Assembly (NCBI GenBank): GCA_004565275.1
Contig: SDOX01000021.1
Location: 250,560-314,559, forward strand
Source of the DNA: Nannochloropsis salina CCMP1776
Taxonomy: Eukaryota; Sar; Eustigmatophyceae; Eustigmatales; Monodopsidaceae
Direction of reading: 5' to 3'
DNA length: 64,000 bases
Positions 30,811 through 41,418 of the stretch are shown piece after piece; the stretch's first letter is position 1; every line of letters starts with the position of its first letter. The translations under genes were made by a program, and so were the position numbers. The notes beneath the pieces are model-generated. The model saw nothing but the letters and a program-made list of their open reading frames with translations, searched no databases and was not told the DNA's origin.

Positions 30811-32718
30811 ATTGCCAGAAGCCCCCACCCGCGCTATGAGACGAGAGCGGAAAACAACGGCGACATTCGCAGGAAAGAAAGCGCAAAGTATGCCAGAATA
30901 GGGAATTGTTGGATAAAGGACAGAAGATAAAAACAAGAAAATAAATTGATTGAAGCCGTGCATAAGTAGGTTGACTGAAAGCATACACTGAAACTTAGGT
31001 AGAATATCTCGAGTGAGATGATGCAAAGGATTAGGACCGCAAGAGCTCGCACAGGTAGAAAATTCTAACGTGACATGACGCGTAGGACTTAATTCATAAC
31101 GGCGTTGACAACCCTTGAAGATACATATGATCGGTAGGATCCTGAGGAAAATGCAGACTGATGGGTACAGAGTCCAGGCTTCATCAACAAAAGGATAAGA
31201 AGAGAAGCCTCTGATGCAGTGTATATCAGTAAGGGGTGAAATGCACCAAAACCCATTATCCAGGTAGAACTACATAGAAAACGGACGAGTCAAAAGCAGG
31301 GGAGCTGTCAGGGAGGGAGATCGAAAGCATGAGCACAAAGATTTAGAAGTCATCAGAAGAAAGTGGACGTGGTACCAGTACTGTAGTCAATAGAGTTGGC
31401 CCCTAGAAGAAAGTTACCAAGTTTTTGGGGCGGTTATTAGAAAACACGCTAGAGAGCTGCATATCACGACAAGAATTTAGTCAGCTGGGACAGTTCAGAT
31501 ATAGAAGATGGCATCGGCTTGCAGACGACCTACAGAGAATCTCAGGTGTGGCGAGCCCACTATAAGAAGGAAATTCCAAAGACCGGAAACAAATGTAACC
31601 TGGCTTCGCAGTAAATGCATACAAGCGCGCCGAAAGCGCCGATCGATGATACTCGTCTTGTTCCTTATTGTACGTGATGAGCATGGGCGGCACTTGAGGT
31701 AACTGTGGGATCTGGTCGGATCTCCTTACAAACTTTCTTTAGGATTTATTCGATATCTTATTTTTACCCTTGCCGGAATTCAAGACCTGGCGCTTGATAG
31801 AACAAAGAGAGAGATGGTTTCGAGAAACGCTGTCCAACGACGCGGCCGATCTCTCATTCCCAGCCAAGAAAGGATCTCAACAAAGGTAACTTCCATTCCG
31901 ATTCTTCCTGCTTTCTTGTTTGTACAGGCGTAATTTTGATAGGGACTGCTTGGGCTGTTCTATTCGCTTTTGCTTTACAAACCATCATCACGCTCTCTTT
32001 TCCTACGCAAATCAAGATATTGCAGCGCAGGGCAGTGTAGTATCTTTCACGCACATATACGGGTCTTGCTCTGTCTAAAATCAGCCAATGGAAGTCTTTC
32101 GCCTTGCGCTTTCTATTCTTAAGGCAGTTTTTCCAGCCATATCCTCCTCTAGTAATAACATACACCACCAAACCCTTTTTAGGAGCGCTCCATCTTTCCA
32201 TTTCCTGTCTGCAAGGCTCGCGAGAGTCCTTACGCCTTATCTAAGCTTCAAAATTGGTCTCTTTCCGACATTTTATTCACACAACTTTCCACTCATTCCT
32301 TTTTTCTCTGCACGCCCACATTTTCAAACAAAGGGCTCGACATGTCCAAGGCTTTTTAATTTTCCCGTACACTTTTCTGCTTTCCATCATGGCCTCTCCG
32401 TCCTTCTGGGCCTTACTGGGGCATACTTATGGCGCGGCCGAGTATTTGACGAGAAGCCCATGACACCTGCTGAATAACCCCTACTCTCGTGAATATTATT
32501 AAGCGAAACATTCCATCTCTCCCCTATTTGTTACAATCGGGGGCTCGAACCCACATACGGGCGTCGTATCTCCTGATATTTGGAACCCCGCCGTTGCGAC
32601 TCCGTGGGGCAAAAGTCATGGTACTGTGAATCCTTCGACCCAGTCGTGTGTGCCTCGCGCTCTCCTTTGTCTTGCGTTCATGCCTTCCATGTAATCTTAT
32701 CCCTTCAGGCGTGTACCC
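30811..32718. other. Long intergenic region
   Basis: About 1.9 kb between converging genes (RRM on +, zinc-finger gene on -). Short frames on both strands (longest about 129 codons at 32088-32477 +) show no recognisable protein. A tRNA-like T-arm near 32538-32560 on the - strand fails as a tRNA. It could hold long 3' UTRs or a non-coding RNA. Confidence 0.4.
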
Positions 32719-35412
32719 TTAGACGTGTAAGGTCACGTTCTGGCTCTCCCCTTGACCCTTGGCATACATTTCCCCTCCTTCTCTACCTCCCACGGTCATA
32801 TCGTCCCCCGTGTGGTGCCCCTCCGCCTGGTGAAGGCGTGGAAAGGTGTCGGGGGAGGTTTGAGACTTTGAGTCCTGTTCACATCCAGCCGCTGCCGGTG
32901 CTGGCATGTTTACCTCCTTCATGTTAGCCACGCGCTCGATGGAGGGCAACGGAGGCAGAGAGGACAAACCCATTGCTACGGCCTTCGATACCGCAGCGGA
33001 AGTCCCATCATGGGAAGAGAGTTGCACATTGTTCCACTCAGGGTACTGCATCTTGGCAGGTCCTGTGCGAGCCGAACTGGAGCCAGAAGCCGTGAGGCTG
33101 GAGGACAACCAGGCGGGAGACGGGGCCCAAGGAGAGGCGGAAGGGTCGGGGGGAGGCGTGTTTTTAGGCTTTGGGGCTAAGGGCTGAATCGGTTCGGCAC
33201 GTCCCGTGAACGGGAAACAGGACGCAGCCGGCAAGGGCTCAATGGGTCTTGGATTCGCCTCGGGCGTCTTTTGCCCCGTGCTCTCCCTGTCCGTCCCCTC
33301 GCTTTTGTCGAGTCCGGGCCGTGATCCACTGCTTCCGCCATCCTCACGCTCTGCACCTGTGCGCTTGGGGTCCACACCGCCGTGGCCACCATGTGCCTGC
33401 ATTTTCGGACTCCTGCTCCCAGGGCCCGCGGATAACTTGCTCCGCTTGTTGCTGCTGCCTTGCATAAGTTTGACAAGAATATCTGAAGCATCGTCGAGCT
33501 CCTCCGCCACCTCGGGCGGCGCAGGAAGCCTCCCTCCGTCATGTCTTCGCGAGCCAGGGACGGCACCGGCGGGTGAGTGGATTTCCACCTCCTCCTCTTC
33601 CGCCGACGCCTGCCCCTTCCCCAAACCCGCCTCCACTTCCCCCATCTCCTCCAAACTTATTTCATCGCACCCTTGCACCCACGCGTGCCGCCCTCTCCGC
33701 GATCGACATCTGTCCAGACCGACTGTGGGCAAGCCTTCCTCCCCCTCTGATGCAGCAGCAGCCACGGCGGCAGCAGCGGCTGCCGCCGCCATCGTCGCTG
33801 CCGCCTGTTTTTGTTTCTGGGACTGTCGCCCCCCTCCGCTGATGGAAGCACCAGCGGGAGAGGCGCTCGTCATACTGCTGCTGCTATTGCTGCCTGGGGC
33901 GGTGACTAAGTTGCCTTTCTTGCTCTGGTTGCCGGGAACAAAGAGACCATGGATGTTACGTACCAAAACCTACGGAGCGAGACCGCCCGCCCGAGGCAAG
34001 AGATAGCATACCGCGACGAGAGTGGAGATGGAGAGGGAAGAGGAGGGAGGAGAGAAGGAGAAGCAGATAGAGAGCAAGAGATGAGCGGGAGAGACACGAC
34101 ATGCTGGACAGGGCGTGGAAGGACCATAGGGGAAGGGGACGACATGGAGCTGGGGGGACGCCAAAGGCACAACGAGGCTGAGATGCAGCGTAAAGAAGAC
34201 CCTCACAGAGTCTTTTGTGTCCCCGCCGGGAGTATACCAAGAAGGCAACAATTACACACCCGTTCCCAATCCTGCGCGCATACGCCGAGGGAAAGGGGGG
34301 CTTGGCGCTACCTTTGGCTCATCCACCCTTCTAGAAGGAAGAAGGGGGCACGAAGACAGGCAGAATCGAACCGAAGAGTAGGTAGGCGGACACCGAAACT
34401 TACACCCAAACACTCACACTCACAATCACACATATATGTACAAAATACACACATACATACATACATACATACACAGTGATACACACACACATACATGCAT
34501 ATCTATACAGACACATCCATACCAACATCATACCAACACACTTACAAATACACACACACATACATACACATACATATCTGCATACACACATCCATTCCAA
34601 CCTCATACCAACACACATACATACACATACATATACATATACATATACACATACACTCACATATACACACCGCCACAGGTACACCCCCACATCCCGCATC
34701 CACGTGCATACATGAACGCACCAACAAGCAGACATTCACCACCACATTGACAAGCTTTCCCACTCCGACACTGACGTACCTGACGCTTCCGCTGGAATTC
34801 ATACAACTCGTGCCCCAATGTCCGATGGCGCCTAAAGTTGATGTACAGCTGCTGACAATCTTGGCAGTATTTCTGCTTGTTCAGACAGCGCGGGCATTGG
34901 TACGGTGCTCCGTGGTGAGTCGTGGGCTCAACTAAGAGGATGCCATTGCATCCCTCTTTCTTGCACCCCAAGTATAACCTCCCGTCTTCATGCTTGACCA
35001 CGACATGGTGGTCGTGGGGATTGCTTCGCCCGCTCAAGAAATCCTTTTCGTCCTCCATCTCGCTCTTGAGGCCCTCCGTAGGTAACGCGAATGGCAGAGG
35101 TTTGGAATGATGACTGTGCTGAAGCTCCCCCCGGGGGGAAGGGAATGGCACGTGGTGATGAGCGGCCAAATGGTGAGGTGCCGGAAACCCGAAATGCGGT
35201 GGAGGTGGAAAGGGAGGCAGGTGGTGGTGACTCTTGACAGGATGGTAATGTGGATGGGGGGGAAGAGGCAAAGGTGCCACTGAACGCCCCTCTCGCTCTA
35301 CCATTTGCTGTTGCCGCGCGTGCTGTGATTCACGTTCATGCTCCAATTGACCGTGATGCTGCATCATAACGTGTTCACTACTGTGTGTGGGCAGCTTTGC
35401 TGCGTGAGCCAT
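32719..35412 (-). CDS. His/Pro-rich zinc-finger protein, family not recognised
   Basis: Two exons by hand: 34780-35412 (211 codons) and 32719-33969, with an 810-bp GT-AG intron in phase 0; about 627 residues. The start is the ATG at 35412; further upstream only a GTG is in frame. Residues 15-105 are His/Pro/Gln-rich. Then comes a compact metal site: Cys150, Cys155, Cys173, Cys176, Cys183, Cys186, His196, His201, in LGCKKEGCNGILL, YQCPRCLNKQKYCQDC and RRHRTLGHELY. This could be one zinc ribbon followed by a C2H2-like half site. Exon 2 is low complexity with an Ala run, acidic patches and a short helical motif, LDDASDILVKLMQG. It is probably nuclear (a transcription or chromatin factor), which is inference. 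Confidence 0.7.
34438..34670. repeat. CA/TA microsatellite inside an intron
   Basis: A long imperfect run of acac, acat and tacatacat units. It lies wholly inside the intron of the zinc-finger gene; on the transcribed strand it reads as TG/TATG repeats. Confidence 0.9.
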
Positions 35413-36525
35413 ACTTTTTGAACGCTCTTTCGCTGTCTGTCTCCTGTCAGTTGGTTGAATGACGAAATTCACGCTATCCGTCAGACACTACAAAACATTC
35501 ACACAGTAGCGAAAAGCAAGCAACAAGACAAGCGCCTTGCGCGATTGCGTTGGGGAGGACATGGGGGGGAGGGATGAGTACACTTCTGTCCATTGTCCAG
35601 ACCCGGGCGGCGAAAACTCATCACAGGGGCGCGCGCGTTGTCCTAATATTTTCTCTGCGCCGACGGCACAACTCTGTGCAAAGGCACGCTTACAAACGAC
35701 TGTCGAGAGGTGCACCACACATTAGAAAAGGAAAGAATATGCACAGAATGCCACCATGCGCTTCCACGGACTGTGCAATGGCCCTTTTGTCCATACCCGC
35801 GCCTCTGACAACCAAGACCGCGCCGGGTTGAAACCAGCAATGTCCACTCCCGAAGGCGGGGAGATCCCACACATGCGACCGCTTCCAAAAGCCGTGGCGC
35901 CTCCCAATTTTCGACAATGTTCCGACGTAGCTGAAGAGCGTGTGCTTCCGGAGGCAAGCGTCAAAGCAGGGGGTTCTGAAAGGGAGGGTGCGGGTCCTTT
36001 TTCGTTTCACATTCCTGACTTTCGTGTCGGTGTTCTGATCGCTGAAGAGCCCGATGCCCACGCCGGCCTTAGTCAGGCTTGCAATATTGCACAATAAAAG
36101 GCGCATGTAACCGCACATTGAACGCCAGACCATTGTTTTTCGATCAAACGACATAAGACAGACTTTTGATGTGCGACGGCAGGTTTTACGGTGCGCCATG
36201 GTAGCTTATGGGCACAGAAGCCATCGCTGGTTGTCGTTGACTTCTCCCGGCCTCGGTTTTCTTTTCTTTACGTTGTCCTTTTCCACGCAGAGTACTGCGT
36301 CGGGCTCGAGGGGGGAATGGTACATGGGAACATAAGCAGCGGGCCACACTACGTCCCGTAAGTTGAACATTTCTCGTATTTTACTCCTATTTATACATTT
36401 TTCTTTGATTGGTTCTATTTTTGTGTATCTTGTTCCAATCTTTGGTTGTTAAAAATGCTCTTTTTCGTTATTTTCACTTTGTTATTTACCAACACGTACT
36501 CTTGCGCTTTCTTGCTGTACTTATT
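35413..36525. other. Intergenic, zinc-finger gene to methyltransferase gene
   Basis: 1.1 kb. A 169-codon - strand frame with an ATG (35690-36199) and an overlapping + frame (35756-36097) occur here, but neither has a recognisable fold. The region is best read as the promoter of the zinc-finger gene plus the 3' UTR of the methyltransferase gene. Confidence 0.35.
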
Positions 36526-39177
36526 TCACAAGCCGCCGTAAGCATTAAGATCATGCTTGTGTAGGTATTTGGTGACTCGTTGTAGTCCTTTACTATCCCG
36601 AAACCTTGCTCCGTGCGTGATACACAGCAAAAGCTGACGAACACGTTTACTTGTACAAGGTAGCTTATCCAAGCAAAGGGCGATCAGAAAGGCCTCAGCC
36701 GCGCTTTCGAATTCATCGCAGAATTCATCTCTCCATAAATCGATCGAGCTGGTCGAAAGTTTCAAGGGTGACATATCCCCTCTGCAACGGTACATAAAAA
36801 ACTCCACTGCCTCCCTGTAACAGCCTAAAGCGTAGAGAAATTGCAGCCCCCGATACCGCGATAAGGCCCACGCTCGCGCAGTCAAAGCCGTACAGTTAGA
36901 AAGGCAGCGAAGTGCAACATCCGCAACGACAAGCACGTACTCCTTCATGGTTTCGTCTGTGAATAAGCGCCCCGCACCCAACTGACGATCAAAAGAGCAA
37001 TGTTGCAGCATGGCATCTCGGAGATACCACCGAAGGATCCAAAACAAGTCGAAGTCGTAGCCAGACCACCGCAGCAAGGCAAGCATCCCTTGCAGTCCCA
37101 GGGATGACACAAGGCTTCGGCATTCGCGTCCACCCTTTTTCAACGCATCGTGCTCCTCAAGCATAAGCCCTTGAATGTGTTCATAGTCGGTGGGATTTTG
37201 CAGGCAAAGATGCCTCCAAAACGCCTCTCTTGTTCGGGACAAGGCTACATTTCCCGTGGCATGCACCTCATCTTCCTCTATTGCATTCATTGCCACCAGA
37301 GTCACGGCTAACCCGCCTTCTAGGAGCGTGTTGCGCACTGCCAACCACTCGACCCTTTCCTCTCCCCGCCTCCCGTCCCCCTCCCCCAGCCCTTGGAACG
37401 TCCACAGCACGGCGGACACGATGGTCTGAGGATCCACCGCCAGAGCGAAACACCCGCTGCCCGACCCTGGGCTTATGTCGGGCAGTTCGATGGACGGAGG
37501 CCGCTGTAAGGTCTTCCGGTCCCCGCCGTAATCAGAAGAAGGTGCCACATGATGCTGTGTCGCCTTTTCTCCATCCTGGCATTTTGTCACCTCGTGAACT
37601 CTACCTCGGGTTTTCTGTTCCATGGTCTCGCTCACCCGCACAGCCAATCCCCTCCTGTCTCCTTCTTCTATTCCGTCCAAGACCTTTGAACCTTCCGACC
37701 CTGCCTGCTCCACGCGCCATACAGGATCGTCGAATTGGAACGTCGCATCCGCCGCCACAGCAGCGATGTGCCCTTTATGCCGCGGGTGCAACAAGCTGCG
37801 AATTTGCTCTAGTACTCGAATAAACCCAACATTGATCATATGGAGCACTCCTCCCTCCCTTTCCTCGACCAGGGCGCGAACAAGTGGTTGGTAGGGATAC
37901 CCATCCGCTGCCCTTTCGCTCGTGGCTGTCAACGGCACTGGCACAAGCCGCAGCCGCCCGCCCCCGCCTTCCGCGCACACCTCGTCCAATCCTCCTGTCT
38001 GCCCGGACATGAACACATCCACGGGGAAGGAGTCCAGGGCGTAGTTACCAATTATAAAGACAGGTCCAAGCAAGCTTCCTGCAGGTATCCACCGCTTGGT
38101 CTCACCCATCAGCAAAAGAGATCCTGGCTCTACCCTCTCCCTCCCTTCTTCCCCTTCCTGTTCCGTCGGCCCGCTCGCACCAGCTGAGGCGGCATCCAGC
38201 ACCGCAAACTCCACGAGACCCGCTGCCATTAAGGGCTTCATCCATGGCATCTCCATGCGGCTTTTAAGTATCGCATGATTAAAATCAGTGAGGAGAATAC
38301 AGATCGACCACGAAGAAGGCACAGCGCCCTCCTCCTGGGCTTGGTGGAGACGTTTAGCCAGTAAGTAGCCAAAAAGGCAGTGACCGGCAGCAAGCTCAAT
38401 GACGTAAACTTTGTTCCGGCTTCTTGAGTCATCAGTCGTGGCACTTGAGGCAGTTGCACTCCTCTTCGTCTTCACATGACCCAGCCCATGCTTTTGTTCG
38501 GCCGTTTCTCCACGGTGGCACGTGCGGTTCCCGACATCCATGATATGTGCTCTGTCAGAGACGTCGATATTGTCGTAGCAATGACGGATGTCTGCAAGGT
38601 AAGCTTGAATGCAGCGTGCGTAGGCATCGACGATGAATGCATTGGTTGTGACCCCACACGGCACAGTGGTCTCGAAGGCCCTTGCATTCTGCCGTGCGTA
38701 AAATGCTCGTGATCTTGTGTAGTGCTGGGAATCGGAGAAATGCCTTAGGTCATTGTTTCTATTACAACATGATATCTTGAAGTTTTGCTCGGGCTGGGAG
38801 GTGAATGAGACTTTTGGAATATTGTACATGTACTGCAAAGGACTGTCTTGAGCTTCCACCTCATAAAGTAGCTCTTGCTCAATCTCGGCACGTAGGCTTG
38901 GAGAGTGTGAGGTTTGTTTCAGCACGTGCGCAACTCTCTTGGACGAATTGTTGATATGCTTGCTACATGGACGCCCTAACGCAAGTGCCCATCGTCTCAG
39001 CATACTTAATGCGGACAAAGGGATGATACCGTCGCCATATTGCTGCTCCAGGGCGGCGTGGAGGACAGAAAGGTCACGGTGGGAATGGATCTCGGCATCT
39101 TTGTTTACAGTCATTGGCTTGGCACATCGGTGCTTTTGTGCGTTCTTATTTTTGCCTCCATAATCACCTGTAAGCAT
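36526..39177 (-). CDS. PF02636-like SAM-dependent methyltransferase with C-terminal helical repeats
   Basis: 883 residues in one exon. The middle carries the signatures of a bacterial/algal branch of the MidA-like methyltransferases: motif I VYVIELAAGHCLFGYLLAKR, then ILLTDFNHAIL, LVEFAVLDAAS and GPVFIIGNYALDSFPVDVF. Those positions in relatives form the SAM site and the Asn-Tyr/Phe-Asp-Ser catalytic stretch. The classic GxGxG is relaxed to AAGHC. MidA/NDUFAF7 relatives methylate a complex I arginine; whether this branch does so is not known. The last 250 residues are helical and TPR-like (ALRCLSNCTALTARAWALSR, FLYALGCYREAVEFFM). No targeting peptide is evident. Met1 and Met22 are both possible starts. 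Confidence 0.8.
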   Translation of the reverse strand: MLTGDYGGKNKNAQKHRCAKPMTVNKDAEIHSHRDLSVLHAALEQQYGDGIIPLSALSMLRRWALALGRPCSKHINNSSKRVAHVLKQTSHSPSLRAEIEQELLYEVEAQDSPLQYMYNIPKVSFTSQPEQNFKISCCNRNNDLRHFSDSQHYTRSRAFYARQNARAFETTVPCGVTTNAFIVDAYARCIQAYLADIRHCYDNIDVSDRAHIMDVGNRTCHRGETAEQKHGLGHVKTKRSATASSATTDDSRSRNKVYVIELAAGHCLFGYLLAKRLHQAQEEGAVPSSWSICILLTDFNHAILKSRMEMPWMKPLMAAGLVEFAVLDAASAGASGPTEQEGEEGRERVEPGSLLLMGETKRWIPAGSLLGPVFIIGNYALDSFPVDVFMSGQTGGLDEVCAEGGGGRLRLVPVPLTATSERAADGYPYQPLVRALVEEREGGVLHMINVGFIRVLEQIRSLLHPRHKGHIAAVAADATFQFDDPVWRVEQAGSEGSKVLDGIEEGDRRGLAVRVSETMEQKTRGRVHEVTKCQDGEKATQHHVAPSSDYGGDRKTLQRPPSIELPDISPGSGSGCFALAVDPQTIVSAVLWTFQGLGEGDGRRGEERVEWLAVRNTLLEGGLAVTLVAMNAIEEDEVHATGNVALSRTREAFWRHLCLQNPTDYEHIQGLMLEEHDALKKGGRECRSLVSSLGLQGMLALLRWSGYDFDLFWILRWYLRDAMLQHCSFDRQLGAGRLFTDETMKEYVLVVADVALRCLSNCTALTARAWALSRYRGLQFLYALGCYREAVEFFMYRCRGDMSPLKLSTSSIDLWRDEFCDEFESAAEAFLIALCLDKLPCTSKRVRQLLLCITHGARFRDSKGLQRVTKYLHKHDLNAYGGL

Positions 39178-39749
39178 TTCGAGGCTTCAATAGGGTAGCC
39201 TAGCCCCGAGGGTGGGAGGAGGTTATTAGATAAAAGTTCCCGACCCCTGGAATTAATCCTAGTTAATAACGATGAAGGCATACTATGTTTAAAAAGAATG
39301 ATAAAAAATTGACGGTCATATCAGAATGAATATCGTTGGTGGGTGTGTCTATCAACACCTGTTTGAGATTTTTCTGCGTTAAATAGTCGTACTCGTGTGT
39401 GTGTCGCCTTTTTATGGCCCACACTCGGCAATCAATCAACTTATGTCATATACTTCTTTTTTTTTCTTTACCTGGCATTGATATTTTCAGTCTTAAAGAA
39501 CGCCTCTTGATGAGAAACAAGTCTGGCCAAGACAGGCTGGGTGGTGGCATTCCAGGAGGTCCTCCATAGCTGTCTTCAGGCCTCCTTGCCTGGTACCGAC
39601 TTCATAAGCACACAAACAGGGCAAATGAGAAAGTAAAGTGGAGAACTTCGCGGAAGCGCGACCCCTGGAAGGGATTTTTCCAGCCATGATTTCTTTCAGC
39701 TTGACGCATTTCGCATGCATGTCCGTTGCGTGCCCCTCGCCCAGACTTA
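39178..39749. other. Intergenic, methyltransferase gene to glutaredoxin gene
   Basis: 572 bp: promoter of the methyltransferase gene and 3' UTR of the glutaredoxin gene. There is a pyrimidine tract near 39456-39470. No gene was seen. Confidence 0.4.
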
Positions 39750-41078
39750 TCACCCCTTTAGAGCACTATCGAGCTCCCCTCCTTCCTCCATCTCCTTGAC
39801 AATATCCAGCCCTCCCACCAGCTCGCCCTTCACGTACAGCTGAGGGTACGTCGGCCACTGCGAGATTTTTTTCAGTCCTTGCCTCACCTCCTCGTCTTGC
39901 AAGATGTCAAAGCTTTGAAACGCCACGCCTGTTTTCTTCAAGATGCTGACCATTTGGTTGCTAAATCCACACTTGGGAGCCGCGGGGTCTCCCTTCATGA
40001 AGAGCATGACGGGAGCCGCATTGATGAGAGCCTTAAGGCGCGTCTCCAGAGGGTTGACATCGTCGGCAGGAGACGCCGCATCCGACTCGGGAAGTTCCTT
40101 GATGCCCAAGGCCTCTTTCAAGCGCCCGGACGCTCCCTCCACCACCATCTCCTTGACAATGTCCAGCCCCCCCACCAGCTCACCGTTGACGTACAGCTGC
40201 GGATACGTGTTCCAGTCCGAGTACTCCTTGAGTCCTTGCCTCACCTCCTCGTCTTGCAATATGTCGAAGGATGCGAACGCAATCTTCTCCGTCTTCAGGA
40301 GCTCGACCATGGACCGGGAAAAGCCGCAGCGAGGATTGGAAGAGGAGCCTTTCATGAAGAGGACCACAGGGGCCTGCGTGATCAGCGCTTTCAATCGATG
40401 GTTCAAACCCCCAGTGCTGCCCGACGCCGTTTCCTTGACCGTCGTCGCGTTGGCAGCCACGAGCACAGCGTCACTGTTGCCCGTGCGCGTGGACAAAGCA
40501 GCCGCAGCCGCGCTGAGACTCTGAATTTTCTTGGCTAATTCCGCAGGGTGGGCCCCTTCTTGCTTGTCTGTGACCTTTCCTTTCTGAAAGAAGACGAAAC
40601 TTGGGACTACGGATATCCCGAAGAGGACAGAGACTTCGGGGACGGCCTCAGCTTCGACGCGCAGGAATCGCAAGGATGGATGCAGGGCCGCCAAATGCGT
40701 GAAAACAGAATCCATCTGTCCTTGTGGTTTCGACGGCTCGTGCCAGTCCGCCCAAAAGAAGGCTACCGTCGGGGGATCATCTAGTGTGAGGGACAGAGAG
40801 GAAAAAAGGGGGTTTGTAGAATGAGTTTGAGAGGGAGCCCGATTCTCAGCACAAGACAAAGAAAAACAGAATAAATCATGGGAACACAGCGTCTTGAGTT
40901 ATTTTCCATCTATACTCAATGGCTCTATCGCGTGAGCATGCCTCATTCTAGGCCATAAGTATACTTGTTCCGGAAACGTCAAGAAATGTATTATCATCAT
41001 CGCTTTACCTTTTAGAAGTGTGTCCCATTGAGCCTTGGACATCACATCTACCACCTCCCTCGCGCCGTTTGCCGTCAT
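39750..41078 (-). CDS. GLRX3: PICOT-type monothiol glutaredoxin (Trx plus two Grx domains)
   Basis: Two exons by hand: 41009-41078 and 39750-40780, with a 228-bp GT-AG intron in phase 1; 366 residues. The N-terminus (ANGAREVVDVMSKAQWDTLL) matches PICOT. The thioredoxin-like domain (about 15-110) has WHEPSK where thioredoxins have WCGPC, so it is redox-dead, as in yeast Grx3/4 and human GLRX3. Two CGFS monothiol glutaredoxin domains follow (KGSSSNPRCGFSRSMVELL and KGDPAAPKCGFSNQMVSIL), each ending in VNGELVGGLDIV or VKGELVGGLDIV. Cytosolic and nuclear PICOT proteins bridge a glutathione-ligated [2Fe-2S] cluster and move Fe-S clusters to cytosolic targets. The two Grx domains are very alike in sequence, which suggests a fairly recent duplication or conversion. 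Confidence 0.93.
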
Positions 41079-41418
41079 TCTTACCCTTAAGATGCAATGC
41101 TGTGGTTTCTGTGGTTGTGAGCATAATAGAAAGGACGCCACGTGAATCCAACGCGTGCCTTCCCGGTTCGGGACCGGAGGCCGCCAACCGGGCGGGACTT
41201 GAGGGGGGGGAGGAGGTTACTGGGTACGACACCGACGACCAAAAGCAAAAACATGCACACAGAAGAAATTAGCACCATGCGATGATTCAACATGGAGAGC
41301 AACATCAATGTGTGTGGTGTCATGATTGGTGGCTTCATTTTTCAGTCCATTAGTACAGTGGGTCGATAGAATGTTGCTTTTGCCCGTGACATGTGGACGA
41401 CTCCGAGCCCGTCAAGTC
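41079..41418. other. Intergenic, glutaredoxin promoter
   Basis: 340 bp between two - strand genes. A GC-rich block near 41151-41206 resembles the one near 28353-28411 (see findings). Confidence 0.4.

Noticed and set aside
31854-32201. 115-codon - strand frame
   Set aside because: No family resemblance and a weak sequence pattern; treated as chance.
32530-32605. tRNA-like T-arm on the - strand (GGGTTCGAGCCCC)
   Set aside because: Only three of the five T-stem pairs can form and no matching acceptor or D arm is found at tRNA distances.
33206-34006. 266-codon + strand frame
   Set aside because: It is antisense to exon 2 of the zinc-finger gene and has Pro/Ser-rich shadow composition.
34438-34670. 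CA/TA run as a CRISPR-like or telomere-like array
   Set aside because: The units are short and imperfect (acac, acat) with no spacers; it is an intronic microsatellite.
35690-36199. 169-codon - strand frame with ATG
   Set aside because: No recognisable domain; upstream of the zinc-finger gene in its likely promoter region. It cannot be excluded as a small gene.
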